In this document: one piece after another, positions 16,129-23,850 of the stretch | Layout of the letters: every line of letters starts with the position of its first letter | How positions within the stretch are numbered: the first letter of the stretch is position 1 | From: a virus | IMG/VR virus record: IMGVR_UViG_3300048440_000283 | Location: 1 to 29,555 of that record | Strand: one strand, 5' to 3' | DNA length: 29,555 nt | The notes under the pieces: model-generated | The model's database searches: none | The model's input: the letters and a program-made list of their open reading frames with translations, nothing else | What the model was told of the DNA's origin: nothing | Translations under genes and position numbers: made by a program

Positions 16129-16584
16129 CTATTTTGTGTTTCTTTCTTGCCATTCGTAAGATACTGAATCTTCATCTATCGGACCACCTTTAGCCCAAGT
16201 ATAACAAGTTCTAGCTGAGTGACATTTGAAGTTGTGCATCCAACAGTAACCTAAACGACCATCATCATCTGATGTAACTCCAGGCATACATTCATCCATT
16301 CGTTTTGATATGTCAAATGCAACACAATTACCACATAAAGATTTTTTAGCTGCCTCTTCAGTAGTATCCCAATGTTTCGATAAGTCTTGCCAATAATCAC
16401 CAGGTTCATCTACATTTAATGGTCCATATTTTATATGTTCTGACTTTATAGATGAGTCTCGATTTTTCGTATTTAATTCTAAATCTTGAGTGGCTTTTGG
16501 ACAGTCCATTTCTGATTCGCCTAATAATCTACGATTTAATCTTTCGATTACTAAATTTTTTTGCCTCCTTATACTATTACTCAT
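16129..16584 (-). CDS. Six-cysteine phage protein, possible metal or Fe-S binder
   Basis: A 151-residue protein. The N-terminal third is basic and flexible (RRQKNLVIERLNRRLLGE), then an acidic linker with PGDYWQDLSKHWDTTEEAAKKS, then a compact Cys domain: Cys84-x2-Cys87, Cys99, Cys114, Cys121 and Cys127 (also His117 and His122), with DGRLGYCWMHNFKCHSARTC and a WAKGGPI end. The spacing could bind iron-sulphur or zinc, and small high-potential iron-sulphur-like proteins have been annotated in marine phages, but I cannot tell which. It follows the Pro/Thr-repeat fibre gene and precedes DNA polymerase. Leu21-Gly-Glu23 lies just after the basic leader. The function is unknown. Confidence 0.55.
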   Translation of the reverse strand: MSNSIRRQKNLVIERLNRRLLGESEMDCPKATQDLELNTKNRDSSIKSEHIKYGPLNVDEPGDYWQDLSKHWDTTEEAAKKSLCGNCVAFDISKRMDECMPGVTSDDDGRLGYCWMHNFKCHSARTCYTWAKGGPIDEDSVSYEWQERNTK

Positions 16585-16615
16585 AGATTATAATAAGTTA
16601 ATTTATTTTACCATT

Positions 16616-18391
16616 TTAGTCACATGGTATTATGCTTGTAACCATTCCATTAGTTACAATAAGTATATCAGTACTACCATCAACAGCTATACGACCGTTA
16701 TCGAACGGGAATTCACCATTAGGGTCTGTAAATATTGGGTTATTTTGTGCTGGAGTAGTATTAGTCTCGTCTTTAAATTTAGCGAAGTAATACGTTTCAG
16801 TTTTAACCGCCGCACATTGTGTTACTCCTGATGCACCTATAAATGAAGGTAACGCCGCAGGACATGAAATATCCATATCCCATACTGTATTACTATAAAA
16901 TCCAATACTTTCTAGTCTTAGGTCAGATGCAAGAGTATTTGTTTTCGGTATCACCATAAGGTTCCATGTTCTTGGGTCACCAGCATCAGTACCTGTGTTC
17001 GCCACATAATCCCCATTTTGGAATGTTGCGTTGGCAGTACCGTTTACTACCCAAGCTTCGTTAGCATCTAAATAATATTGGGTTAATTCATATGATACTC
17101 CCGCAGTAATACTTGTAGGTGCCTCGGTTGGTGAACTTGTTCCAACATATGTGAAGTTTCCGGTACCTGGACTTGTTGACTTGACTGGGTTTGTTACTGC
17201 AAGATTTGGACTAAACAATGTATTGTAGGTTGCTAAGTTATGACGTACTCTAATACCATCTGGAATTGAACGAGGCCCGAAATAAATAACAACCGCACCT
17301 GTGTCAGTACCAACACTAAAGTCAACAAGATACTTACCTTGTGTACCTATAGGTATACTTGGGGCTCTATTACACGGTTGTAAAGGTATTGCTGGCTCAG
17401 TTGGTGTCGGAGTTGGTGTTGAAGTACTAGTTGGTGTCGGGCTGACATCTCCACCTCCACCTGTTGTTGGTGTTGGAGTCGGAGTCGTAGTATTAGTTGG
17501 TGTTGGAGTCACATTTTTATCATCTGTAGTTGGTGTCGGAGTTGGTGTTGAAGTACTAGTTGGTGTTGGGCTGACATCTCCACCCCCACCTGTAGTTGGT
17601 GTCGGAGTTGGTGTTGAAGTACTAGTTGGTGTTGGGCTGACATCTCCACCTCCACCTGTTGTCGGTGTTGGTGTTGGGGTTGAGGTATTAGTTGGTGTCG
17701 GGCTTGGAGCTATATCACATATACAATTTCCATTTGTATTTGCTGACCCACCACATGATGGACTATTGTTTATTACACTCAGAGCACAAATTGTTTTTGA
17801 ATCGTATCGGTCGAGTATGATTTGTGTAGTTATACCCTCACAATCTACTACTGTAAATGTTGTACCAGATTCACATTCCATACCTCCATATAAGGACCAC
17901 GTATTACAACATGGATTCGTTGGTGTTGGTGTCGGGGTTGATGTGTTAGTTGGGGTATTAGTTGGAGTAGACGTGGGAGGAAGACCTGTTGTTACTGTCG
18001 GTGTCGGTGTTACAGTATTAGTTGGCGTATTTGTCGGTGTTACAGTATTAGTTGGAGTATTTGTCGGTGTTACAGTATTAGTTGGCGTATTTGTTGGGGT
18101 AGACGTGGGAGGAAGTCCTGCCGTTACTGTTGGTGTTGGTGTTTGAGTTGGCGTACTAGTGGGTGTTGGGGTGACAAAAGATACTGTTGCAATAACATCA
18201 CACGGAGAATCACTTGCACATATATATACGTTATGAGTATCAACATCAACAAATGAATACCCATCAATTAATTGTTGTCTAGTTACCGTAGCAATTAGAT
18301 TTCCAGCATCTATTGAGGTATGATAAATATTAATCACCGAGATATTTGTCCCGACCGTTAATCCTGTTAATGTTACTGTTCTATTCGCCAT
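16616..18391 (-). CDS. Pro/Thr-repeat fibre or adhesin-like virion protein
   Basis: A 591-residue modular protein. Residues about 1-72 form a small beta domain; then a Pro/Thr-rich linker (74-159) built of TNTPTNTVTP-type units; a Cys-rich module (160-226, with six or more Cys and CCNTW, GNCICD); a second Pro/Thr linker (229-332) with three 22-residue GGGGDVSPTPTSTSTPTPTPTT units and one variant; and a C-terminal beta-rich domain (about 333-591) with aromatic patches (ELTQYYLDANEAW, YYFAKFKDET). Such beads-on-a-stalk proteins are typical of fibres and adhesins, and the C-terminal domain may bind host glycans; this is inferred. Two promoter elements precede it. No collagen-like repeat or chaperone domain is visible. 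Confidence 0.65.
   Translation of the reverse strand: MANRTVTLTGLTVGTNISVINIYHTSIDAGNLIATVTRQQLIDGYSFVDVDTHNVYICASDSPCDVIATVSFVTPTPTSTPTQTPTPTVTAGLPPTSTPTNTPTNTVTPTNTPTNTVTPTNTPTNTVTPTPTVTTGLPPTSTPTNTPTNTSTPTPTPTNPCCNTWSLYGGMECESGTTFTVVDCEGITTQIILDRYDSKTICALSVINNSPSCGGSANTNGNCICDIAPSPTPTNTSTPTPTPTTGGGGDVSPTPTSTSTPTPTPTTGGGGDVSPTPTSTSTPTPTPTTDDKNVTPTPTNTTTPTPTPTTGGGGDVSPTPTSTSTPTPTPTEPAIPLQPCNRAPSIPIGTQGKYLVDFSVGTDTGAVVIYFGPRSIPDGIRVRHNLATYNTLFSPNLAVTNPVKSTSPGTGNFTYVGTSSPTEAPTSITAGVSYELTQYYLDANEAWVVNGTANATFQNGDYVANTGTDAGDPRTWNLMVIPKTNTLASDLRLESIGFYSNTVWDMDISCPAALPSFIGASGVTQCAAVKTETYYFAKFKDETNTTPAQNNPIFTDPNGEFPFDNGRIAVDGSTDILIVTNGMVTSIIPCD
17399..17707 (-). repeat. 66-base coding repeats of the second Pro/Thr linker
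   Basis: Three near-identical units and one shorter variant encode GGGGDVSPTPTSTSTPTPTP-type blocks in residues 229-332 of the fibre-like protein. On the plus strand the same bases give Val/Gly-rich open frames that are only shadows. The unit number probably varies between strains by slippage. Confidence 0.8.
17915..18172 (-). repeat. 30-base coding repeats of the first Pro/Thr linker
   Basis: This encodes residues 74-159 of the fibre-like protein, with three tandem ten-residue TNTPTNTVTP units (around 18000-18095) flanked by two GLPPTSTPTNTPTNT blocks. It is a different repeat family from 17399-17707 but of similar composition. Confidence 0.75.
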
Positions 18392-18398
18392 CTTAAAT

Positions 18399-18406
18399 TA
18401 TAAATA
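18399..18406 (-). promoter_or_regulatory. Promoter-like element close to fibre gene start
   Basis: Minus-strand AACTATATTTATAATTTAAG runs straight into the ATG at 18391, with 7 bases between the TATTTATA core and the start. Confidence 0.4.
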
Positions 18407-18436
18407 TAGTTGATTTTATTATTCTTGTCATATTAT

Positions 18437-18444
18437 TATAAATA
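18437..18444 (-). promoter_or_regulatory. Second promoter-like element before fibre gene
   Basis: Minus-strand GGATATATTTATAATAATATG. It would give the fibre gene a leader of about 40 bases, so the closer copy at 18399-18406 may be an alternative start. Confidence 0.35.
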
Positions 18445-18485
18445 TATCCACTTTTAGTAATCTTATTATATTTTTATTTACCTTT

Positions 18486-18839
18486 TTAAATTATATTAAT
18501 ATACAAATTTTCTCTTATTGGAGCAATTAACTTACCCATTGAGTTATGTATATGGAACTCACCAATGAACCTACCTTTAGTGTTCGTATCCTTTTTACGC
18601 CACTTATAATAAATATAATATTCATAAGGAGCATCGGGGTTATTTTGTATTTTTTCAGTTATATACGCATTTTCCATTAAAATTTTAGGAATACCATTCG
18701 ATTCATTTTTCATCGAAAATCTAATTGTTGCGGTATCTAAATCCGTATCAAATATTTTATATGCGTCTGTTCGCCCATCTCTGACGACCTGCATTTTCAA
18801 TATTGGTAACTCACTATTTTGTCTTATAAAAAATTCCAT
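18486..18839 (-). CDS. Stand-alone baseplate-type N-terminal domain (paralogue)
   Basis: A 117-residue protein that aligns end to end with the first ~117 residues of the adjacent metalloprotease protein: both start MEFFIR(Q/K)NS.LPI.K, share DGR.D, T.I.FSM.NE, EYY(I/V)YY, G.(F/Y)IGEF.I.NS.G..I.P and end LFINI/LYINI. The pattern of alternating strands and a final GEF...G...P...I resembles the N-terminal attachment domain of baseplate upper proteins of BppU type, which is a guess. It probably anchors on the same site as the protease protein, competing with it or forming mixed assemblies. The start ATG is only 7 bases after a promoter-like element. Confidence 0.6.
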   Translation of the reverse strand: MEFFIRQNSELPILKMQVVRDGRTDAYKIFDTDLDTATIRFSMKNESNGIPKILMENAYITEKIQNNPDAPYEYYIYYKWRKKDTNTKGRFIGEFHIHNSMGKLIAPIRENLYINII

Positions 18840-18846
18840 ACTATCA

Positions 18847-18853
18847 ATAAATA
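18847..18853 (-). promoter_or_regulatory. Promoter-like element close to paralogue start
   Basis: Minus-strand AACTATTTATTGATAGT precedes the ATG at 18839 with 7 bases between. It lies between the stop of the protease gene and the start of the paralogue. Confidence 0.35.
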
Positions 18854-18872
18854 GTTTTTATATTTAATTAGG

Positions 18873-20930
18873 TTATTGATTACTTCCGTAACATTCCATA
18901 CTAATCTCATTAGATGTTATTTTATACTCATAACACTCACTACTACCTGATGGTAAGTTACTAACTAAAACATATAATGGAAAGTCGTTATATGTTAATC
19001 CGGTACCGTAAATTTCCCATGGACCACCAACACAGTCTCTAAACTGTACAGTAAAGGTAAATGAAGGGGAAGACATATTGGACTCAATAGATAACTCACA
19101 ATATGGTTCTTCAGGAGTATCTTGACATATCATATGTTGACCATACGTGGACGCGTAACTATATCCATCTGCAATTCTTTCAGGTCTAAATTCAAGATTA
19201 ATAAAAGTAATTCCAAAATTAGCACAATATGACATAATAGTATGACAATCAGAATTTGGTATGTTACAAGGAAAGTTTGGGCAATCAGAAATATATGTAC
19301 CATCGAATGTACCTAAAGGAATGGTCCATGTACCATAGTCCCATGTGTGGAATCCAAGAACAGCATGACCCACTTCATGAGCATGTAAAAAATTATCAAA
19401 TAAATTACCTGTAACTCCCGACATAACATAAGGTAAGTCTACGTTAACATTATATGCAACTGCAACATTATTAATTGTATTATCAATATCAGGATAATAA
19501 ATTCCTAAGAAATTAGATATCCCTTGTAACCCCGTATTATTAAAACTTCTTCGATTTATCTGATAAATGAAGTTATAGTCAATACCCGGTAATAAAGTAT
19601 TATGGTTATTTTTATAATAAGTACCAATAGTATCTCGATATTGTACTTCATTAGGATTTCCCGCAACATTCCATGGTTCTGAGGTTTGAGTAGTCCATTC
19701 TACGATACCTTTAACTTTAAAAGTGAAATCACCATTAAAACTTGGTTCATAGAAGGCATTAAGGAATAAATTCATCGATTCAATATAAAGTTGTGAATTA
19801 CCACCATTTTGCTGTATTCTATTATATGAATTAAACGGTAAATCATATATCATATCGACACAATAATATTGTGACCCACTTAAGGACTGTGACATTACCG
19901 ACTCTCTGAATTGATTAATTTCTCTTTCTTTAGGGTTTACAGTACTACCACAATTAAAATTAGGACCTTCGATAAATGATTTAAACGCAGTATAAAGTTT
20001 ATCTGTCGTTTCAGTTAATAAAACTGTAGTACTATTCTTTTCGTATAAACAATAAACCGTAGTTTCACTAATACCTAAACTACCAATACTCTTATTACCG
20101 TCTTTAATTCGATAAGTTCTAAGTATTGGGCTAACTGACTCTATTATAGAATTTTCACCCTGACTTGACAATGTTATTTCAGGATTAGAATACTCAGTTT
20201 TTTCTAATCTCATTATCGCCATAGTTCCATCCCAATTAGGAATTGCCATTTCAAAGGACTCGTAATTATTATCGTAGATATTTTTTAGAGTTTCTGAATT
20301 GTAAGTAAATTCTGATAGGTTTTCACCTGTAGAATTAAATGTAAATAAACCTATAGGTGTATCACCTGAGTTAGTAAATTCACAATTTAACTCACAACTT
20401 AACGAATAATTAGGTGTTTGAGATATTGTGGGGGTGGGGGTAGGGGTAATACTTGAAGGTGATGGTGTAGGGGGTATCGGTGTATTAGACGGTGTAGGGG
20501 GTATTCCTCCTCCAGATGAGCCTCCTCCAGATGAACCTCCACCATACGGTTTACAACATAGTTCAGGCTTGCTAATTGAATCTGTTATATTTATAAATAA
20601 TTTTTTTCTTCTTGGTAAAATTATTTCACCCTGACTATTTGATATTTTAAATTCACCTATATAACCACCGATATGTCTTGTTTCGTGAGAAGTTAATTGG
20701 TAATAAACATAGTACTCCACTTCTTCAGTGTCTATCGTTGATGGTTTAACCATAACTGAGGCAGGTTTATTCATAATGTAATAAACATTAGTTTCTTCAT
20801 TCCACATACTAAAAGTGATAGTCGAGTCTTTAGTTAAGTTATCAAACTCTCTAAAGTCAACTCTACCATCTTTTACTATTTGTACCTTTATAATAGGTAA
20901 CGTACTATTTTTTCTTATAAAAAATTCCAT
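18873..20930 (-). CDS. Tail-associated metzincin metalloprotease with baseplate-type N-terminal domain
   Basis: A 685-residue modular protein. Residues 1-118 are the baseplate-type domain shared with the downstream gene; 129-175 a flexible Gly/Ser then Pro/Thr linker; 176-330 a Cys-containing beta domain; 331-610 a zinc metalloprotease domain. The latter has the metzincin zinc site HAHEVGHAVLGFH (His518, Glu519, His522, His528) and, 38 residues on, a Met-turn HTIMSYC (Met566), just as in serralysin- and pappalysin-type enzymes. Several Cys (550, 555, 562, 569) surround the site. A C-terminal beta domain (611-685) follows. It likely cuts a surface protein, matrix or S-layer component of the host on arrival; the substrate is unknown. 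It overlaps the upstream gene at 20930 by one base, so they are co-transcribed. Confidence 0.8.
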   Translation of the reverse strand: MEFFIRKNSTLPIIKVQIVKDGRVDFREFDNLTKDSTITFSMWNEETNVYYIMNKPASVMVKPSTIDTEEVEYYVYYQLTSHETRHIGGYIGEFKISNSQGEIILPRRKKLFINITDSISKPELCCKPYGGGSSGGGSSGGGIPPTPSNTPIPPTPSPSSITPTPTPTISQTPNYSLSCELNCEFTNSGDTPIGLFTFNSTGENLSEFTYNSETLKNIYDNNYESFEMAIPNWDGTMAIMRLEKTEYSNPEITLSSQGENSIIESVSPILRTYRIKDGNKSIGSLGISETTVYCLYEKNSTTVLLTETTDKLYTAFKSFIEGPNFNCGSTVNPKEREINQFRESVMSQSLSGSQYYCVDMIYDLPFNSYNRIQQNGGNSQLYIESMNLFLNAFYEPSFNGDFTFKVKGIVEWTTQTSEPWNVAGNPNEVQYRDTIGTYYKNNHNTLLPGIDYNFIYQINRRSFNNTGLQGISNFLGIYYPDIDNTINNVAVAYNVNVDLPYVMSGVTGNLFDNFLHAHEVGHAVLGFHTWDYGTWTIPLGTFDGTYISDCPNFPCNIPNSDCHTIMSYCANFGITFINLEFRPERIADGYSYASTYGQHMICQDTPEEPYCELSIESNMSSPSFTFTVQFRDCVGGPWEIYGTGLTYNDFPLYVLVSNLPSGSSECYEYKITSNEISMECYGSNQ

Positions 20931-23041
20931 TATGTTATTACGTTAAAGTTAGGGTTACAATCTGTTTCGGATATATCAAAACCGAAATCACAAGTTATTT
21001 CATCAGTTACAAAATCAAAATCACATACTGCCTCTTCCGCATCAAAATCAAAGTAACATCCCAATAAACAAGGGAAACAGTTACTACACCAAAAGTCATA
21101 TAAATTATATCTACCTTTTAGTTCTCTATAATTATGTTGAACTTGCGGAGTTGATAATGGTTCGGTATACATCCTAAACTGAGATATCCCACCCATAAAA
21201 GTTCCCCCAAAATTAGGTTCAAGTAAGATATCAGTGGTTAAACCAGATAATGAAGTACCCGATAAAGTTTGGTTTGGCATCGATTCTGGGTCCTGTATAT
21301 ACTTTCCTTCTGTGGCGGTACATGCGCTAAACATTAAACTCTCTCTAAGTCCTTGGGTACCTCCGCCCCAACTTACATTAAATGGTACTCCAAGTTGTTT
21401 TTCTTTTTGAGTATTTAATTCACGAGGTATAATTTCTTCAAAATCCTCAATAACCATAAATAGGTAACCATTAACATATAATTTTAATAACCCTCTTCTT
21501 CTGTCTTTATTACGTAACCATTTTCTATTTAATTCAATTAAACTTTCCTTTTTCTCTTTTTTACTACCTATATGTGTTTGTGGTGGCATTATTAAATTGT
21601 ACGCGGCACCATTTATTGCTGACGGGTAAACCACATCTCTTATATCACCTAAACCTCCCCAATTAATTAAATCACAGTCCTCTAATGTTTGATACCTCTC
21701 AAATACGGCAGAAAACATTACCCATCTTTCTTCAGTATTAGCAGTTAAACAAACTAATGAGTCGTACCCACAATCATCATATATTCCCCTAACTGAACAA
21801 ATCTCATTAATACAATAACCTGAAGAATATGTTAATCCTGTTGTTCCACAGCTACCTGTTGTAACACAGTCACCTGTTAATTTAATGTATTTAACACATA
21901 AGTGTGGGTTTTTAGGGTCCCCCGATAATCTTATTGACATTGCATTTGAAAGTGCATCAACCCCTGGGTCCACCGGTGGGTTAACTATTGTAGTATCATA
22001 TGCTCCGCAAGGTCCCGTATTATGTTTAACTGTGGTACCTGTAGTTGGAAAAACTTTAAAACAATCTGAATTGGTTACTCCTGTGTCGGCACAAGCACAT
22101 GTTCTTATACAATCATCTAATCCGGTGGTAACTCTTTTATATGTCCATTCTGTACTACTTTTACCTGAGGTATCAACATTAAACCCGCAATTATAGTTAT
22201 AACAACCTAAACCGTCTGAACCTTGATTACCTCTTTTAGATTCTACTTTACCTGAAGCAGGGTGGTAATATTTATTTTCAGCCCTCGTACCAAAATAAAA
22301 GAACATACCCGCATTTTCAGGGTAGACATCATTTAAATAAACTTCAGAAGGTTGTATATTAAATTCTTCTCTTTGCCTTGGTTTAATCACAGTCTCCATA
22401 GTCCATCCTTTATTTACTCTTTCAGGAAAAACTTCGTAATCATAACCAAATAATTTATAAAAACCTTGATAAAATCCTCCGTATAACTCATTATAGTAAC
22501 CTATCGAATCAAAATTATTTTTAGATACTATATTATAAATTGTTTTTGAATTACCCGAAAACCTATGGTTTGGATAATCGGCATATGAAGTTACTGGATG
22601 AAATTTCATTCTACGGTCATAGTAATGTGGGTTCCATTTTTCAAAATCATTAATACCCATTGTAAATGTTATGGTTTCACCTGTCATTTTATCATATAAC
22701 CCGTTATCGGTTGCAACCAAACCTATATCACACAAAGTAGTCGCCGATTCACAGAATAAATCAACATTTTTAGGGTTATAATAATTTTCAGACACTAAAG
22801 TATTTCCGGTATAATTAACATTCCACAACAATTTCATTTTTTGGTTAGATATATTTGATGATAAATCAATATACACGGGTAACCTATCTCCATCGTCTTC
22901 CGCAATAAGTTTTTTAGAAAATACTACCTCCTCATCATAATCTCTTTCATCTGAAGCGATTGTAAGGTCAAAGTAACTACTACTATCTAAACGGATATCG
23001 TATCGATTAAAATTATAATTATTAATATTCTGACTTGCCAT
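20930..23041 (-). CDS. Cys-rich LamG/ConA-like virion protein
   Basis: A 703-residue protein. I count 25 Cys, many in the middle (about 275-445) and at the C-terminus, far more than in the sheath, tube and neck proteins here. The part with KGWTMETVIKPRQREE, FYFGTRAENK, MSIRLSGDPKNPHLCVKYIK, LLKLYVNGYLFMVIEDFEE and GGISQFRMYTEPLSTPQVQHNYRELKG is the pattern of LamG/concanavalin-type beta-jelly-roll domains, common in phage tail proteins that contact sugars. The last ~42 residues are an 11-residue repeat starting with Cys (662, 673, 684, 695). It is the first gene of a minus-strand virion block with its own promoter element, and the metalloprotease gene follows at once. Probably a baseplate or fibre component. 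Confidence 0.6.
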   Translation of the reverse strand: MASQNINNYNFNRYDIRLDSSSYFDLTIASDERDYDEEVVFSKKLIAEDDGDRLPVYIDLSSNISNQKMKLLWNVNYTGNTLVSENYYNPKNVDLFCESATTLCDIGLVATDNGLYDKMTGETITFTMGINDFEKWNPHYYDRRMKFHPVTSYADYPNHRFSGNSKTIYNIVSKNNFDSIGYYNELYGGFYQGFYKLFGYDYEVFPERVNKGWTMETVIKPRQREEFNIQPSEVYLNDVYPENAGMFFYFGTRAENKYYHPASGKVESKRGNQGSDGLGCYNYNCGFNVDTSGKSSTEWTYKRVTTGLDDCIRTCACADTGVTNSDCFKVFPTTGTTVKHNTGPCGAYDTTIVNPPVDPGVDALSNAMSIRLSGDPKNPHLCVKYIKLTGDCVTTGSCGTTGLTYSSGYCINEICSVRGIYDDCGYDSLVCLTANTEERWVMFSAVFERYQTLEDCDLINWGGLGDIRDVVYPSAINGAAYNLIMPPQTHIGSKKEKKESLIELNRKWLRNKDRRRGLLKLYVNGYLFMVIEDFEEIIPRELNTQKEKQLGVPFNVSWGGGTQGLRESLMFSACTATEGKYIQDPESMPNQTLSGTSLSGLTTDILLEPNFGGTFMGGISQFRMYTEPLSTPQVQHNYRELKGRYNLYDFWCSNCFPCLLGCYFDFDAEEAVCDFDFVTDEITCDFGFDISETDCNPNFNVIT

Positions 23042-23056
23042 GAATGGTTTTTATAG

Positions 23057-23063
23057 ATAAATA
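23057..23063 (-). promoter_or_regulatory. Candidate late promoter of the LamG-like gene
   Basis: Minus-strand AAAGTATTTATCTATAAAAACC. It shares AGTATTTAT and the following A/T run with the divergent element at 23076-23083, and TATTTATCTATAAA with the sheath promoter. Confidence 0.5.
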
Positions 23064-23075
23064 CTTTGTTCGTAG

Positions 23076-23083
23076 TATTTATA
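23076..23083 (+). promoter_or_regulatory. Candidate promoter of the 23098 operon
   Basis: Plus-strand GTAGTATTTATATTAAAAAAG. It ends 14 bases before the ATG at 23098. Because it lies within the longer reading frame opening at 23044, it argues that the true start is 23098. Confidence 0.5.
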
Positions 23084-23097
23084 TTAAAAAAGAATCT

Positions 23098-23850
23098 ATG
23101 AAGTCGTATCTTTATAAAACAAAGGAGGGTGCTGAGAAAGCCTCAAAGGAATTGGGTTGTGAGGGTTCTCACAAACATAAAAGAAAAACATTTATGCCGT
23201 GTAAAACACATAAAGAGTTTTTAGATGTTACTCAGACCTCAAAACCTGAAGGAGAAATGGATGAGATAATTGACTATGACGGTACTATGTTAAATTCTAA
23301 AATACCGATTTTAGACCCTAATGTTAGTGCGGATGGTAATACAACTATGGATAAGACTGTTGCGATGGCTCGTATTACACAAGACCCGTTAACAAGAGGG
23401 TATAGAACATATTATGGTGAGAGTATCGAAAAACGAGAAGTTAGTGAAGAAGATATGGAAGACGCTTTTGGTTATGACGAAACCAAATTTATGGATGCCG
23501 ATGAAACTATAGATTTCTTTATGGATGAATTAGGTTTTGATGAAGACGACGCTAAAGGTAGGTCTGAAGAAATGGGTAAAGACCCTAAATTAGATGATAG
23601 TTCAGAGTTTAAAGATAAGAAAAATTTTGTCATGAAAGGTCGACTTACAGAAAAAGGAAAAGTTTTAAGTAAAGAAGACTTAATTAAGATGGCTGACGAT
23701 ATGTTAGTTAGTAAATCTGAAGATAAAGATTTAAAAATTGACCGTAAACTTTCACCAATATTAGTTAGAAATATAAAGGCATTAAAAAAATTGGCATTAT
23801 TAGATGGTATATCAACATCCGAATTAGTTAAAATTTTAAAAAATGAATAA
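23098..23850 (+). CDS. Acidic phage protein of unknown function
   Basis: A 250-residue protein from the chosen start. The N-terminus has a Cys/His pattern, GCEGSHKHKRKTFMPCKTHKEF (two Cys, three His), that could bind a metal and recurs in large phage proteins by my recollection. The rest is strongly acidic with EEDMEDAFGYDETKF and FFMDELGFDEDDAKG helices, then a basic helical C-terminus (VRNIKALKKLALLDGISTSELVKIL). An in-frame ATG at 23044 would add 18 residues but would place the promoter element inside the gene, so I prefer 23098. It starts a plus-strand operon; the next gene overlaps its end by 8 bases. Scaffold- or assembly-type roles fit its acidic composition but nothing proves it. Confidence 0.55.
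   Translation: MKSYLYKTKEGAEKASKELGCEGSHKHKRKTFMPCKTHKEFLDVTQTSKPEGEMDEIIDYDGTMLNSKIPILDPNVSADGNTTMDKTVAMARITQDPLTRGYRTYYGESIEKREVSEEDMEDAFGYDETKFMDADETIDFFMDELGFDEDDAKGRSEEMGKDPKLDDSSEFKDKKNFVMKGRLTEKGKVLSKEDLIKMADDMLVSKSEDKDLKIDRKLSPILVRNIKALKKLALLDGISTSELVKILKNE

Noticed and set aside
17301-18146. Plus-strand 281-codon Val/Gly-rich open frame
   Set aside because: It is the antisense of the Pro/Thr repeats; its composition is entirely explained by the repeat on the coding strand, and it has no promoter or sensible start.
17399-18172. CRISPR-like direct repeats
   Set aside because: Units are contiguous, lack unique spacers, and stay in frame within a Pro/Thr-rich protein.
23044-23097. Upstream start for the acidic protein gene
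   Set aside because: The promoter element at 23076-23083 lies inside this stretch and the extra residues look unlike the rest.
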